DNA of 64,000 bases, taken from assembly GCF_003633615.1 (NCBI RefSeq), contig NZ_RBKU01000001.1:2356001-2420000 (forward strand). The letters run 5' to 3'. This DNA comes from Mucilaginibacter gracilis (GTDB taxonomy: Bacteria > Bacteroidota > Bacteroidia > Sphingobacteriales > Sphingobacteriaceae). The stretch's first letter is position 1. Each line of letters opens with the position of its first letter. This document shows, one piece after another, positions 1 to 7,129 of this stretch. Under the pieces are notes generated by a model. That model saw nothing but the letters and a program-made list of their open reading frames with translations. It was not told where the DNA came from and ran no database searches. The translations under genes were made by a program, and so were the position numbers.

Positions 1-293
1 TCGCCGAAACCAATTTTTTCCATATAGGCGGCCGCGATCTGCTGGAGCTTAGGCGTGCCGATCTTTTCGGAGGTATTGAAGTTCAGCATGATGTGCAGCG
101 CGTTGGTCTTCACCCGGCTATTGAGCATGGTCAGGTGCTCGAAACGTGCGAGTTTGTTCTTGAAACCCAGTTGTTCGATGTCGCCGCCAAAGCGGCTGGC
201 CATGATGAGTTCGGCTTTGTGGGCCTCCACCTTGTTCTCGTTATACAATAACAAGCCCCTGATATTTTTGCCGGTGATTATTTTTGCAACCAT
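1..293 (-). CDS. Relaxase/mobilization nuclease, N-terminal part (cut by window edge)
   Basis: The gene starts at ATG 293 and runs off the left edge, so only 97 residues are visible. The start (MVAKIITGKNIRGLLLYNE), with a tyrosine at residue 17, and a later stretch containing NSRVKTNALHIMLNF match the N-terminus of the relaxase family PF03432 (MobA/VirD2-like of Bacteroidota), which nicks the origin of transfer through a tyrosine. It overlaps the 3' end of mobC by 16 bases, so the two are probably co-translated. Family assignment is confident; full length and integrity cannot be judged. Confidence 0.8.
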   Translation of the reverse strand, partial: MVAKIITGKNIRGLLLYNENKVEAHKAELIMASRFGGDIEQLGFKNKLARFEHLTMLNSRVKTNALHIMLNFNTSEKIGTPKLQQIAAAYMEKIGFG

Positions 294-781
294 TTCGCGG
301 ATAATTGGGAGATGATGATGAGTAACCTGTCCACTTTTTCTTCCACCTTTTCATAGCGTTCGGCTACCTTCAGGATAAAAAAATTTTGCTGTCCTTCCTG
401 TTTGGACGTATGGAAACTGCGGGTGAGTTGATTGATATTGATGCCGATGGCTTTAAGTTCTTTACGGATGCAGCTTAATTCTTCCATTGGCCCGTTCAAA
501 CTGATATCCTTATGGAAGTAAAGGATGCGTTGCTTTTGCAGGATCATCCGGGCCACTTCCCCTATAGACTGGCAGTTGCTGTTGGCTAGGATCTGTTCCA
601 GTTTGTTAAACTGTTTTTCGGTCACCCGCATGATAATGGGATGGCTCAATATTTCGTCTTGGTCTTCGGCTTTTTTACGGCTCATCAGTACATGTTTTAT
701 GGTGTCCAGAAACCGCAAGTTCCGCAGCGGTTTCCCCCGAAGAATGAGGGCAAGATTTTTTTCGTGTATACGAAAATACAT
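278..781 (-). CDS. mobC: Mobilization protein MobC-like
   Basis: The 167-residue protein has a ribbon-helix-helix-like N-terminal part (about residues 45-85) and a C-terminal segment with IGININQLTR, the hallmark of MobC relaxosome accessory proteins, which bind the origin of transfer and help the relaxase open DNA. It lies directly upstream of and overlaps the relaxase gene, as in other mobilization modules. The first 32 residues are basic and unlike the family; an internal ATG at 685 (MSRKKAED) gives a more typical start. Assignment rests on the NQLTR motif and the neighbourhood. Confidence 0.75.
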   Translation of the reverse strand: MYFRIHEKNLALILRGKPLRNLRFLDTIKHVLMSRKKAEDQDEILSHPIIMRVTEKQFNKLEQILANSNCQSIGEVARMILQKQRILYFHKDISLNGPMEELSCIRKELKAIGININQLTRSFHTSKQEGQQNFFILKVAERYEKVEEKVDRLLIIISQLSAKWLQK

Positions 782-879
782 CTTGCCGTAAACTGTCGTT
801 TACTGTTTCCTGGGAAAAAGCCACCGTTTGCTTCGCACGCTTCCGCTTTTGATTTTGTTTGTTTTTTGTCTCCTTCTGG

Positions 880-1044
880 CTAGGGAATGATCGTGTCTAA
901 TGCTTCTATTTCATGGAGTGACACGGAGAGGCGCAGGCGCCTTTTGATGCTGTGCCGGGGATGCTCCCGGACGCGTTGGATGTGGGGCTTATTGCTCAGC
1001 CTGGGATTCCAGGGGGTGTGGGGTCTTTCATGTGTTCTGCTCAT
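880..1044 (-). CDS. Small basic protein of unknown function upstream of mobC
   Basis: A 54-residue open frame starts at ATG 1044 and ends with TAG at 880. It is very rich in Arg and His (it begins MSRTHERPHTPW), with a short acidic helix-like end (LSVSLHEIEALDTIIP). It lies 98 bases upstream of mobC on the same strand and could be the first gene of the mobilization operon or a DNA-binding accessory. No family was recognised. A short frame of this kind may arise by chance, so confidence is limited. Confidence 0.4.
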   Translation of the reverse strand: MSRTHERPHTPWNPRLSNKPHIQRVREHPRHSIKRRLRLSVSLHEIEALDTIIP

Positions 1045-1070
1045 GGCTATTCGTTTTTGAATAGGCCAAA

Positions 1071-1112
1071 GGTGGGGAGGGTGGGGTTTTGGGATTGGGG
1101 ACTTTGGTGGGG
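1071..1112 (+). other. G-rich tract with quadruplex potential
   Basis: Within 42 bases there are repeated G runs (GGGG, GGG, GGGG, GGG, GGGG, GGGG) separated by 1-9 bases. It lies in the intergenic space between the leftward mobilization genes and the rightward recombinase operon. The remaining sequence to 1294 has no convincing gene; it contains a 6-bp inverted repeat, CCGGGA/TCCCGG, at 1222-1227 and 1242-1247. Confidence 0.45.
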
Positions 1113-1294
1113 ACTGCCCTGATTTTTTAAGGCTGCCAATTATAGCATTTTAAAGCGCTTATCCTATTCGGCTTAGCTACTTTTGCACTCTTCGTGGTTT
1201 TTAAATAGGGCTATACGATTTCCGGGAAGTCCCCTGAAAAGTCCCGGCTGTTCGTTTGTACACTTTCGCATTATTGTGGCCTAATAACCCAGTA

Positions 1295-1447
1295 ATGACG
1301 AACCAGGAAAGCAAATTAAGCCCTGAAAAGATCTTATCGCTGCTGAAAAAGCAGGATATCCACCTGACACCGCAGGAAGCTAAACAGCTGTTGTCGTTTT
1401 TTTCGCTACTGTCCGACATTTTAATTGATGATTTCTTGACGCGATGA
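1295..1447 (+). CDS. Small protein translationally coupled to serine recombinase 1
   Basis: A 50-residue acidic/helical protein (starts MTNQESKLSPEKILSLLKKQ). Its TGA stop overlaps the ATG of the recombinase gene in an ATGA arrangement, so the two are very probably translated together. Small ORFs directly ahead of integrases are common in Bacteroidota elements, and some act as directionality factors, but no family is recognised and that role is only a guess. An upstream in-frame start at 1256 would add 13 residues with no clear merit. Confidence 0.55.
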   Translation: MTNQESKLSPEKILSLLKKQDIHLTPQEAKQLLSFFSLLSDILIDDFLTR

Positions 1448-2901
1448 GTGCAGCAGACCTTTATATCCGGGTATCCACCGACGAACAGGCCGATAAGGGC
1501 TATTCCCAGCGCAACCAGGAAGAAATGCTGCGCCGGTATTGTGAGCAACATGCCATTGAAGTTCGTGAGGTGATCCGGGAGGACCATTCCGCGAAAACCT
1601 TTAACCGCCCGGCCTGGAAAAGCTATTTGTTACGGCTAAAAAAAAAGCGCTGGCAGGATGGGCAACTTGTCCTGTTCACCAAATGGGACCGTTTTAGCCG
1701 TAATGCCGGGGACGCCTACCAGATGATCAGTCTGTTGCGTAGCTTTGGTGTGGAACCTCAGGCGATCGATCAGCCGCTGGATTTGGCTATCCCGGAAAAT
1801 AAAATGATGCTGGCCTTTTACCTGGCGGCACCCGAGGTCGAGAATGACCGCAGGGCGCTGAACGTACTCCAGGGTATGCGCCGTGCCCGGAAAGAAGGGC
1901 GCTGGGTGTCATCGGCGCCGATCGGGTACGCCAATCTCAGCGCCGCCGATGGCCGTAAATATATCGCTGCTAAATACCCGGCTGCCGACATTATCCGCTG
2001 GGTCTTCGAAGAGATCCGGAAACAGGAATTCCATACCGAACAGGTCTGGAAAATAGCGGTCAAGAAGGGTTTAAAGACCGGGCGGAACAATTTCTACAAG
2101 CTCATCCGTAACCCGATCTATTGTGGCAAGATCATCGTACCGGCCTTGAAGGACGAGCCTGCTTATTGGGCAGAGGGGCAACACGAAGGTTTAATTTCGG
2201 AGACGCTATTTAAAGATGTTCAGTTGATCCTCAGCGGAAGACGTAAAAAGAAACGCCAGTTTTTCGTTCCCGGTCAACTGCCGCTACGTGGATTTATCCG
2301 TTGTTCCTGCGACCGGGTACTATCAGGTAGCGCAAGTAAAGGCAGGAACGCCTATTATTACTACTATCACGGCTTTCGCTCCTGTCCATGCAGATATAAA
2401 GCCGAAGAGGTGCATAGCGCGTTTATAGCGCTTTTAAATCAGTTCAAGGCACAGGCCAAATTCGGCTCTGTATTTCGCGCGGTCGTTAAGGAACGATTGG
2501 CCGTCAAACAAGGGATCAGCGCCAGCCAGCGCGAAACGCTTGTTCAAAAAATCAAATCATTGCAGGAGCGAATCCATCAAGCGAGGGATCTGATGCTTTC
2601 GGGTGATCTGGAGCCAGTTGATTACCAGCAGATCAAAATTGAGGGCGAGGCCCAATTGGGAAGTATGCAAAGCACGCTGGATGAACTGCCTGATCTGGAC
2701 TTGCAGCTGGACGACATCTTCTCCCAGCCCAAGAATACATTACCTGAGCTGTCAAGGGCGTTCAAATTAGCAGACACGGAACATAAACGAAAATTGACCG
2801 GGATGCTTTTTCCGGGGAAGTTGACTTACACAGGGCGCGCCGTTTTTTACGACCGGACCTTCTGGGTCTTGGAGAAAGTTTATGTTGCCAGCGCTATATA
2901 G
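1444..2901 (+). CDS. Large serine recombinase 1
   Basis: 485 residues. The N-terminal resolvase domain (about 1-150) has the catalytic serine at residue 11 in RVSTDEQ and the Arg-rich motif FTKWDRFSRNAGDA. A recombinase domain follows (about 155-275, with APIGYANLS and LIRNPIYCGKI), then a zinc-ribbon-like segment and a coiled-coil C-terminus (about 350-430). Such enzymes integrate or excise mobile DNA between short attachment sites. The zinc ribbon is odd: C287-x-C289 and C314-x-C316 replace the C-x2-C plus later cysteines seen in the paralogue at 7130. It also lacks the last 40 or so residues of that paralogue. Confidence 0.92.
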   Translation: MSAADLYIRVSTDEQADKGYSQRNQEEMLRRYCEQHAIEVREVIREDHSAKTFNRPAWKSYLLRLKKKRWQDGQLVLFTKWDRFSRNAGDAYQMISLLRSFGVEPQAIDQPLDLAIPENKMMLAFYLAAPEVENDRRALNVLQGMRRARKEGRWVSSAPIGYANLSAADGRKYIAAKYPAADIIRWVFEEIRKQEFHTEQVWKIAVKKGLKTGRNNFYKLIRNPIYCGKIIVPALKDEPAYWAEGQHEGLISETLFKDVQLILSGRRKKKRQFFVPGQLPLRGFIRCSCDRVLSGSASKGRNAYYYYYHGFRSCPCRYKAEEVHSAFIALLNQFKAQAKFGSVFRAVVKERLAVKQGISASQRETLVQKIKSLQERIHQARDLMLSGDLEPVDYQQIKIEGEAQLGSMQSTLDELPDLDLQLDDIFSQPKNTLPELSRAFKLADTEHKRKLTGMLFPGKLTYTGRAVFYDRTFWVLEKVYVASAI

Positions 2902-3127
2902 CCTGTTTTTCGCCGATGGTTATTTCATAGACTTTTCTGCCGGGAATATCATGTGTTTTGAGTTCATAAATAACCTTGCAGTTTCTTAACATGCCCTCCA
3001 ATTGGCTTATTCCGTCATCATCCGTATAGATTTTTTCATTAAGCTTGAGGTGTTTTCTGAGCTTGGCGGGCGATATGCTGTAAAGTAAACGGAGTTCGTC
3101 AACGGTATGGGTTTTGTTATTTTCCAT
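2894..3127 (-). CDS. Hypothetical small protein, possible helix-turn-helix
   Basis: 77 residues, starting MENNKTHTVDELRLLYSISP. The first 35 residues look like a small helix-turn-helix (TVDELRLLY followed by SPAKLRKHL), and the C-terminus is beta-rich. It is convergent with and overlaps the last 8 bases of recombinase 1. It is probably an element-encoded accessory or DNA-binding protein, but no family is recognised. Confidence 0.6.
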   Translation of the reverse strand: MENNKTHTVDELRLLYSISPAKLRKHLKLNEKIYTDDDGISQLEGMLRNCKVIYELKTHDIPGRKVYEITIGEKQAI

Positions 3128-3233
3128 AGTTGAATATAGCCAAAAAGCTAAGACCTGGCTATTTTTAATAATTGGTCACACCTGTTATTTTTAATGGGTA
3201 AGTCACCGCTAAACCCCGGTGCCAATAAAAGCA

Positions 3234-3536
3234 TCATTGCCCCTCAAAATCAGGGATGTCCATTTTCAAACGTTTTGCCAGAAAGATCACCGCGTCAGGA
3301 AAACTCAACTTTTTATACGCGACCATAAAACGGATCGCATTACCACCTTGGCCACATTTAAAGCATTTGTAAATCTGCTTTTCTATAGAAACGGTGAAAG
3401 TATCACCCGTTCCGCCATGTAGGGGACAAGGGCCTACGAACTGTTTACCCACTAAAGTCAACTCGCTAAACTCAGAAACGAGTTCGACCAGGTCCGTTTT
3501 TGATTGTACGCTTGCGATAAATTCTGCTGGTATCAT
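3234..3536 (-). CDS. Stand-alone CHC2 zinc-finger protein (DnaG N-terminal-like)
   Basis: About 100 residues. The protein matches the zinc-binding domain at the start of bacterial DnaG primases: MIPAEF start, then CPLHGG and YKCFKCGQGGN giving C-x2-H ... C-x2-C ligands, then a helix (SFPDAVIFLAKRLKMDI). The ATG at 3536 is chosen over a TTG at 3545 because it aligns with the MIP start of DnaG. No Toprim domain follows, so it is either a truncated primase or a stand-alone element protein of the kind common on Bacteroidota plasmids and conjugative elements. It may guide element replication; that is inference. Confidence 0.82.
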   Translation of the reverse strand: MIPAEFIASVQSKTDLVELVSEFSELTLVGKQFVGPCPLHGGTGDTFTVSIEKQIYKCFKCGQGGNAIRFMVAYKKLSFPDAVIFLAKRLKMDIPDFEGQ

Positions 3537-3562
3537 GTCATTCAAATTTCTTTTGAAAGCTA

Positions 3563-4852
3563 TTATTGCTGCAACTCCTGTATGAGTGATTTAATTTGAT
3601 TTGACGTGGGATTCAACTCGCTGGCTTTTTTGTACGAAGCGATGGCTTTTTGCTTTTCTCCTTTCAAAGCATAAGCTGCGCCCAAAGCGGCAAAGGCTCT
3701 CGAAGAAGACGGGTAATTAATTGTATTCATTTCCAGTAGCTTAATGCCATTATTTAGGGTTTCCGGATTTTTCACTAACCATTGCGCCAAGTTGTTGATA
3801 TATGCTTCGTCGGGCAAAATAGGATACCCAAACCTTTGCGATAATCCTTTATAATGGTCTATAATGATCTCAGGATTGATCTTTTCATCACTTACCGGAG
3901 GAAGTTGCCATTGGTGATAGATAAATCGAAGTCCGTCATAGTATGCCTTAATAGGAACAGTCATATGGCTCTCACTTGGATAGGGCATATATTCGAAATC
4001 TAATCCTTTGATGTTTCGCTTTTTGAGCAAGGAATCAAACTTTAACACAGCGGTATGAAACGGTGATCCGGGTGAAGAAGAATCTTCATTGCCATCGGCA
4101 AAAAAAAGCGTTTTCGACAAAGTTGATCCTGCTTTCAATTTTTTGTCCGCGAGCTTCAGCAAGAATTTCTGATCCCACCAAAAGGATGGGCTCACGGCAA
4201 TGTATGCATCAAACATATCCGGATAATTAATGAGGCAGTTGATGGTAGTCAGCGCTCCGAATGAGTGCCCTGCAAAAATGCGGTAAGGTTGAGTTTTGTA
4301 ATTTGAATTGACATAGGGCATGAGTTCTTTCTGAATAAATTGCAAAAAATGCTCATTTCCTCCGCTATTCTTATACGGAGCATGAGCAGTGGTATCCGGT
4401 TTCCCAGAATAATCAACAATGCTGTGAGATGGAGTAAGGTCACGGCTACGGTCCGTATTTGTTATCCCTACAACAATCAGTGGCGGAATGACAGATACAT
4501 CTTGCCGGCTGAGGTATTTAGCATATTCTACCATCTGGGCGAAATGATTGTCGGTCTCCAGAACATAGATCACCGGATATTTTTTCTCGGGATTGGCAGT
4601 GTCTTTCGGTGTGTAGATCAGTATCCTTCGATCTTCGTTTAGAATGCCGGAATGTATCGTTACAACTTCTCCCCGATCAGACTTAATTGGTTCGGCCTTT
4701 TGAGCAGTTGCTTTAAATGAAAAAAAAAGCGGAATAATAAAAAACACGAACGTGAGATTATTGATGCGGTAGGCCCCGGCATAACTGTTGCAGCGTTTGT
4801 CCGAGTTTTGATAAAGGTCAAATTTCGACATTACATGGATTTTGATAGACAA
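3563..4852 (-). CDS. Exported alpha/beta-hydrolase esterase with C-terminal TPR
   Basis: 429 residues. A hydrophobic signal segment (about 31-50) precedes a putative-esterase domain (PF00756 type, about 60-320) with the nucleophile motif GHSFG (Ser197) and a likely histidine in SESHMTVP. The family includes siderophore esterases (Fes/IroE) and antigen-85/esterase-D relatives. The last 65 residues form TPR-like helices (KGEKQKAIASYKKASEL). The start is uncertain; residue 8 is also Met. It sits inside the mobile region as apparent cargo. Its substrate cannot be told from sequence. Confidence 0.85.
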   Translation of the reverse strand: MSIKIHVMSKFDLYQNSDKRCNSYAGAYRINNLTFVFFIIPLFFSFKATAQKAEPIKSDRGEVVTIHSGILNEDRRILIYTPKDTANPEKKYPVIYVLETDNHFAQMVEYAKYLSRQDVSVIPPLIVVGITNTDRSRDLTPSHSIVDYSGKPDTTAHAPYKNSGGNEHFLQFIQKELMPYVNSNYKTQPYRIFAGHSFGALTTINCLINYPDMFDAYIAVSPSFWWDQKFLLKLADKKLKAGSTLSKTLFFADGNEDSSSPGSPFHTAVLKFDSLLKKRNIKGLDFEYMPYPSESHMTVPIKAYYDGLRFIYHQWQLPPVSDEKINPEIIIDHYKGLSQRFGYPILPDEAYINNLAQWLVKNPETLNNGIKLLEMNTINYPSSSRAFAALGAAYALKGEKQKAIASYKKASELNPTSNQIKSLIQELQQ

Positions 4853-4947
4853 GATAACGAATTGATTAGAAAATTGGAATGTTTTTCTGCGTCCTCACTT
4901 AGGTCAGTAAAGCGGATTACTAAATTTGCCGCTAATCACCATCAACT

Positions 4948-5640
4948 ATGACCGATTTAATCACGCTGATCAATAAGAACCAACCAGATTTTGAAACATG
5001 GGAACATCAGTTAGGTGAACACCTACAACTTTTATACGAACCAGGGACGGTAGATGAAGATGACCGTGTGCGAATATTTTACCAAACCAATGAGCTGTTG
5101 ATTGGAATTGCAAAAAACTTCTTTACCTATGGTAAATTCAAAGACGAGTGGGATAATTCCAAATGTTCCATGTTTCCCTTTGGTCAATATCTTCTATTGC
5201 GGTCAAAAAAAATGGACATCGCTTTCCATTGGGGTGTCGAATGGAATCACTTTTATCTGGAAGCTCCGGTTCTGTATTCAGAAAATATCCGGTTTATGAC
5301 TGATGATTTTTGGACCGCACTGCTCGAACTGAAATCTTTAGGCGAGTTTGAATTTACAGGAGGCGGTCGGTTAAACGCAAAAGAAAAACCTTACGTTGAA
5401 AACAAGACCAGTACCGTGTTTCAAATGATCCGAAGTTTTATGTTGTTCCAGGTAGACCAAATGAGTGGTGATTATCCGCACTACACATCACTTGATCTTG
5501 GTTCTTTGATCATCAAATGGCCGATGAGTAAGGACTGGCCAGCATTACTTGAACATGCTTGTAAAGCTTTCCGCTTGATGTACAATCTTAACTATCAGCT
5601 TTGGAAGATCAGTGATCTGGCGGCTAAGAAGCTGAAGTAA
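4948..5640 (+). CDS. Protein of unknown function, convergent with the DAC gene
   Basis: 230 residues, soluble, rich in Trp, Tyr and Phe, with no signal peptide and no family recognised. It starts MTDLITLINKNQPDFETW and has a hydrophobic core around residues 70-130. Its stop lies 3 bases from the stop of the DAC-domain gene on the other strand, in the interval between two serine recombinases. It could be a cargo partner of the DAC protein (effector or regulator) or unrelated. Convergent orientation argues against a simple operon. Confidence 0.7.
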   Translation: MTDLITLINKNQPDFETWEHQLGEHLQLLYEPGTVDEDDRVRIFYQTNELLIGIAKNFFTYGKFKDEWDNSKCSMFPFGQYLLLRSKKMDIAFHWGVEWNHFYLEAPVLYSENIRFMTDDFWTALLELKSLGEFEFTGGGRLNAKEKPYVENKTSTVFQMIRSFMLFQVDQMSGDYPHYTSLDLGSLIIKWPMSKDWPALLEHACKAFRLMYNLNYQLWKISDLAAKKLK

Positions 5641-5643
5641 ATA

Positions 5644-6987
5644 TTACTTCCTTGGTGGCTTGGGTGGTAATGGTAGTTTAGGCATCTTATTACTTTTGAT
5701 AAATTGATAGACCTTGATATTTTCCCACATCATGACCTCGCCTTCTACACATTTAATGGCCCTGATCTCCCCATCCTGAGAGACCACAAAACCAAGGCTA
5801 TCTGGATGTTTATAACAATAAGCGAACATTGATTGATGTCTTGTTCCAAAATGAGAAGGGCTTATTTTCGTTATTCTTGTACCCGGTGTTGCGTTTTTAT
5901 TAACACGTATATAAGGAGGCTGTTCCTTTTCTGTTATCACTGTTCCAAAACCTTTCACTTTCAAATTTGGCGACATTAATACCAGACCATCTACGCAGCT
6001 TAAGGAAGATGTAAATCTGATCGCTCCAATAAGCTCATTATAACTTTCATCAATTTCGTCTTCCGTAGCCAAATAATCGCGATGAAGTTTGATCGGCATA
6101 TCACTTCCGGCCCGTCGTAAATTTCGTACTTCATCATCAAGAAATTCTTCATCCGTTATGGCCTTTAAAATGTGCATGATAGCCTGCTCGATCCTGTCGT
6201 ATCCTAATTGATACTTGACATTTAAGTCCTTTTTGAAATCTTTAGTAATTAATACCGCTCCGCCGTGATGGTAATTCTTAATCTTCAATAGAATTCTGCT
6301 GATTGACTGGATGGTGTAGTCCAACACTAGCCGGTTACAAATATCAACATCACTCTCGCTCAGCTTTTCTTCGATCAACTCTTCAAAAAAACTGTGGTTA
6401 TATTGTATATTCCTTTTGAGATATTCGGATATCGGGCCGATTCCAAAGACATTTGGGTAATGTTTAACTAACGAATTTTGATTCAGAGACGCAATCGGTT
6501 GATAATCCAACATGACATTTAAGATGCCTATACCATTGATCATGGTCTGAAATATTCCAGGATGAGCAGGTTTTTCTTCTCGTTCATAGTTTAGAAAACT
6601 TTGGTAATGTATCGTTTGATCGATCATGCCATTGATGAAAAGTTCACCTTGATCATTATAATAAACCGCCAAGCTTGAACTCCAGGGATCGGCAGCTTTA
6701 GATAGCTTTACCAGATTTTTTACCGTAAATTCTATCGCCGGTTTAAAAGGATAAAAAGCCCAATCATCGTAGGCTAGCACTTTACCTTTCGCGGTCGAAT
6801 TATGATCGAGCAGCGTCACCGTAACTTTTATAAATTGCCCTTCTTCAGTTTGAAGACTGGTGTAATATAGTGTATTGAATATCTCCCGTAGGATTTCTTC
6901 TGAGGGTTTTGCATCCTGAATCTTCGAACGGTTGAGCTCCGAGAAAACAAAAGCAGCTAAGTCATTTGGTGTTTTAAATTCAGACAT
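5644..6987 (-). CDS. DAC-domain (DisA_N-like) nucleotide cyclase with N-terminal sensor-like region
   Basis: 447 residues. The C-terminal half (about 235-430) matches the DAC domain that makes cyclic di-AMP from two ATP: a GGAVLI strand at 242-247, the DGA-type motif as VDGLVL (Asp333, Gly334), the RHR-type motif as GTRHQS (381-386), and the strand VVSQDGEI (401-408). The metal-binding Asp and the GTRH core are kept; Ala of DGA is Leu and the second Arg of RHR is Gln, so activity is plausible but not certain. Residues 1-220 resemble no family I can name firmly; N-terminal sensor domains fused to DAC are known. The Pro-rich tail (LPLPPKPPRK) is notable. It is cargo between two recombinases. 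Confidence 0.72.
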   Translation of the reverse strand: MSEFKTPNDLAAFVFSELNRSKIQDAKPSEEILREIFNTLYYTSLQTEEGQFIKVTVTLLDHNSTAKGKVLAYDDWAFYPFKPAIEFTVKNLVKLSKAADPWSSSLAVYYNDQGELFINGMIDQTIHYQSFLNYEREEKPAHPGIFQTMINGIGILNVMLDYQPIASLNQNSLVKHYPNVFGIGPISEYLKRNIQYNHSFFEELIEEKLSESDVDICNRLVLDYTIQSISRILLKIKNYHHGGAVLITKDFKKDLNVKYQLGYDRIEQAIMHILKAITDEEFLDDEVRNLRRAGSDMPIKLHRDYLATEDEIDESYNELIGAIRFTSSLSCVDGLVLMSPNLKVKGFGTVITEKEQPPYIRVNKNATPGTRITKISPSHFGTRHQSMFAYCYKHPDSLGFVVSQDGEIRAIKCVEGEVMMWENIKVYQFIKSNKMPKLPLPPKPPRK

Positions 6988-7008
6988 GATAAGCTTGGGT
7001 TGTTTTAC

Positions 7009-7050
7009 AAATATTTAAATATTGTTTTAATTAAAAAATATTTAAATATT
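7009..7050. promoter_or_regulatory. Two copies of an AT palindrome between divergent DAC and recombinase genes
   Basis: The 15-mer AAATATTTAAATATT occurs at 7009-7023 and again at 7036-7050, each nearly palindromic, with starts 27 bases apart. It lies in the 142-base gap between the leftward DAC gene and the rightward recombinase 2 gene, where both promoters must sit. This is a plausible operator for a dimeric repressor. AT-rich sequence makes chance palindromes easier, so this is moderate evidence. Confidence 0.4.
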
Positions 7051-7129
7051 TATTAATCAACTAGAAATATTGATTCGAATTGCCCCTTCATGAATTTTTC
7101 GGTAAATTAGTTATTGTAAAAACACTATT

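Noticed and set aside
1201..1587. 128-residue minus-strand frame
   Set aside because: It is a shadow of the recombinase operon, with no family and Cys/Ser-rich composition.
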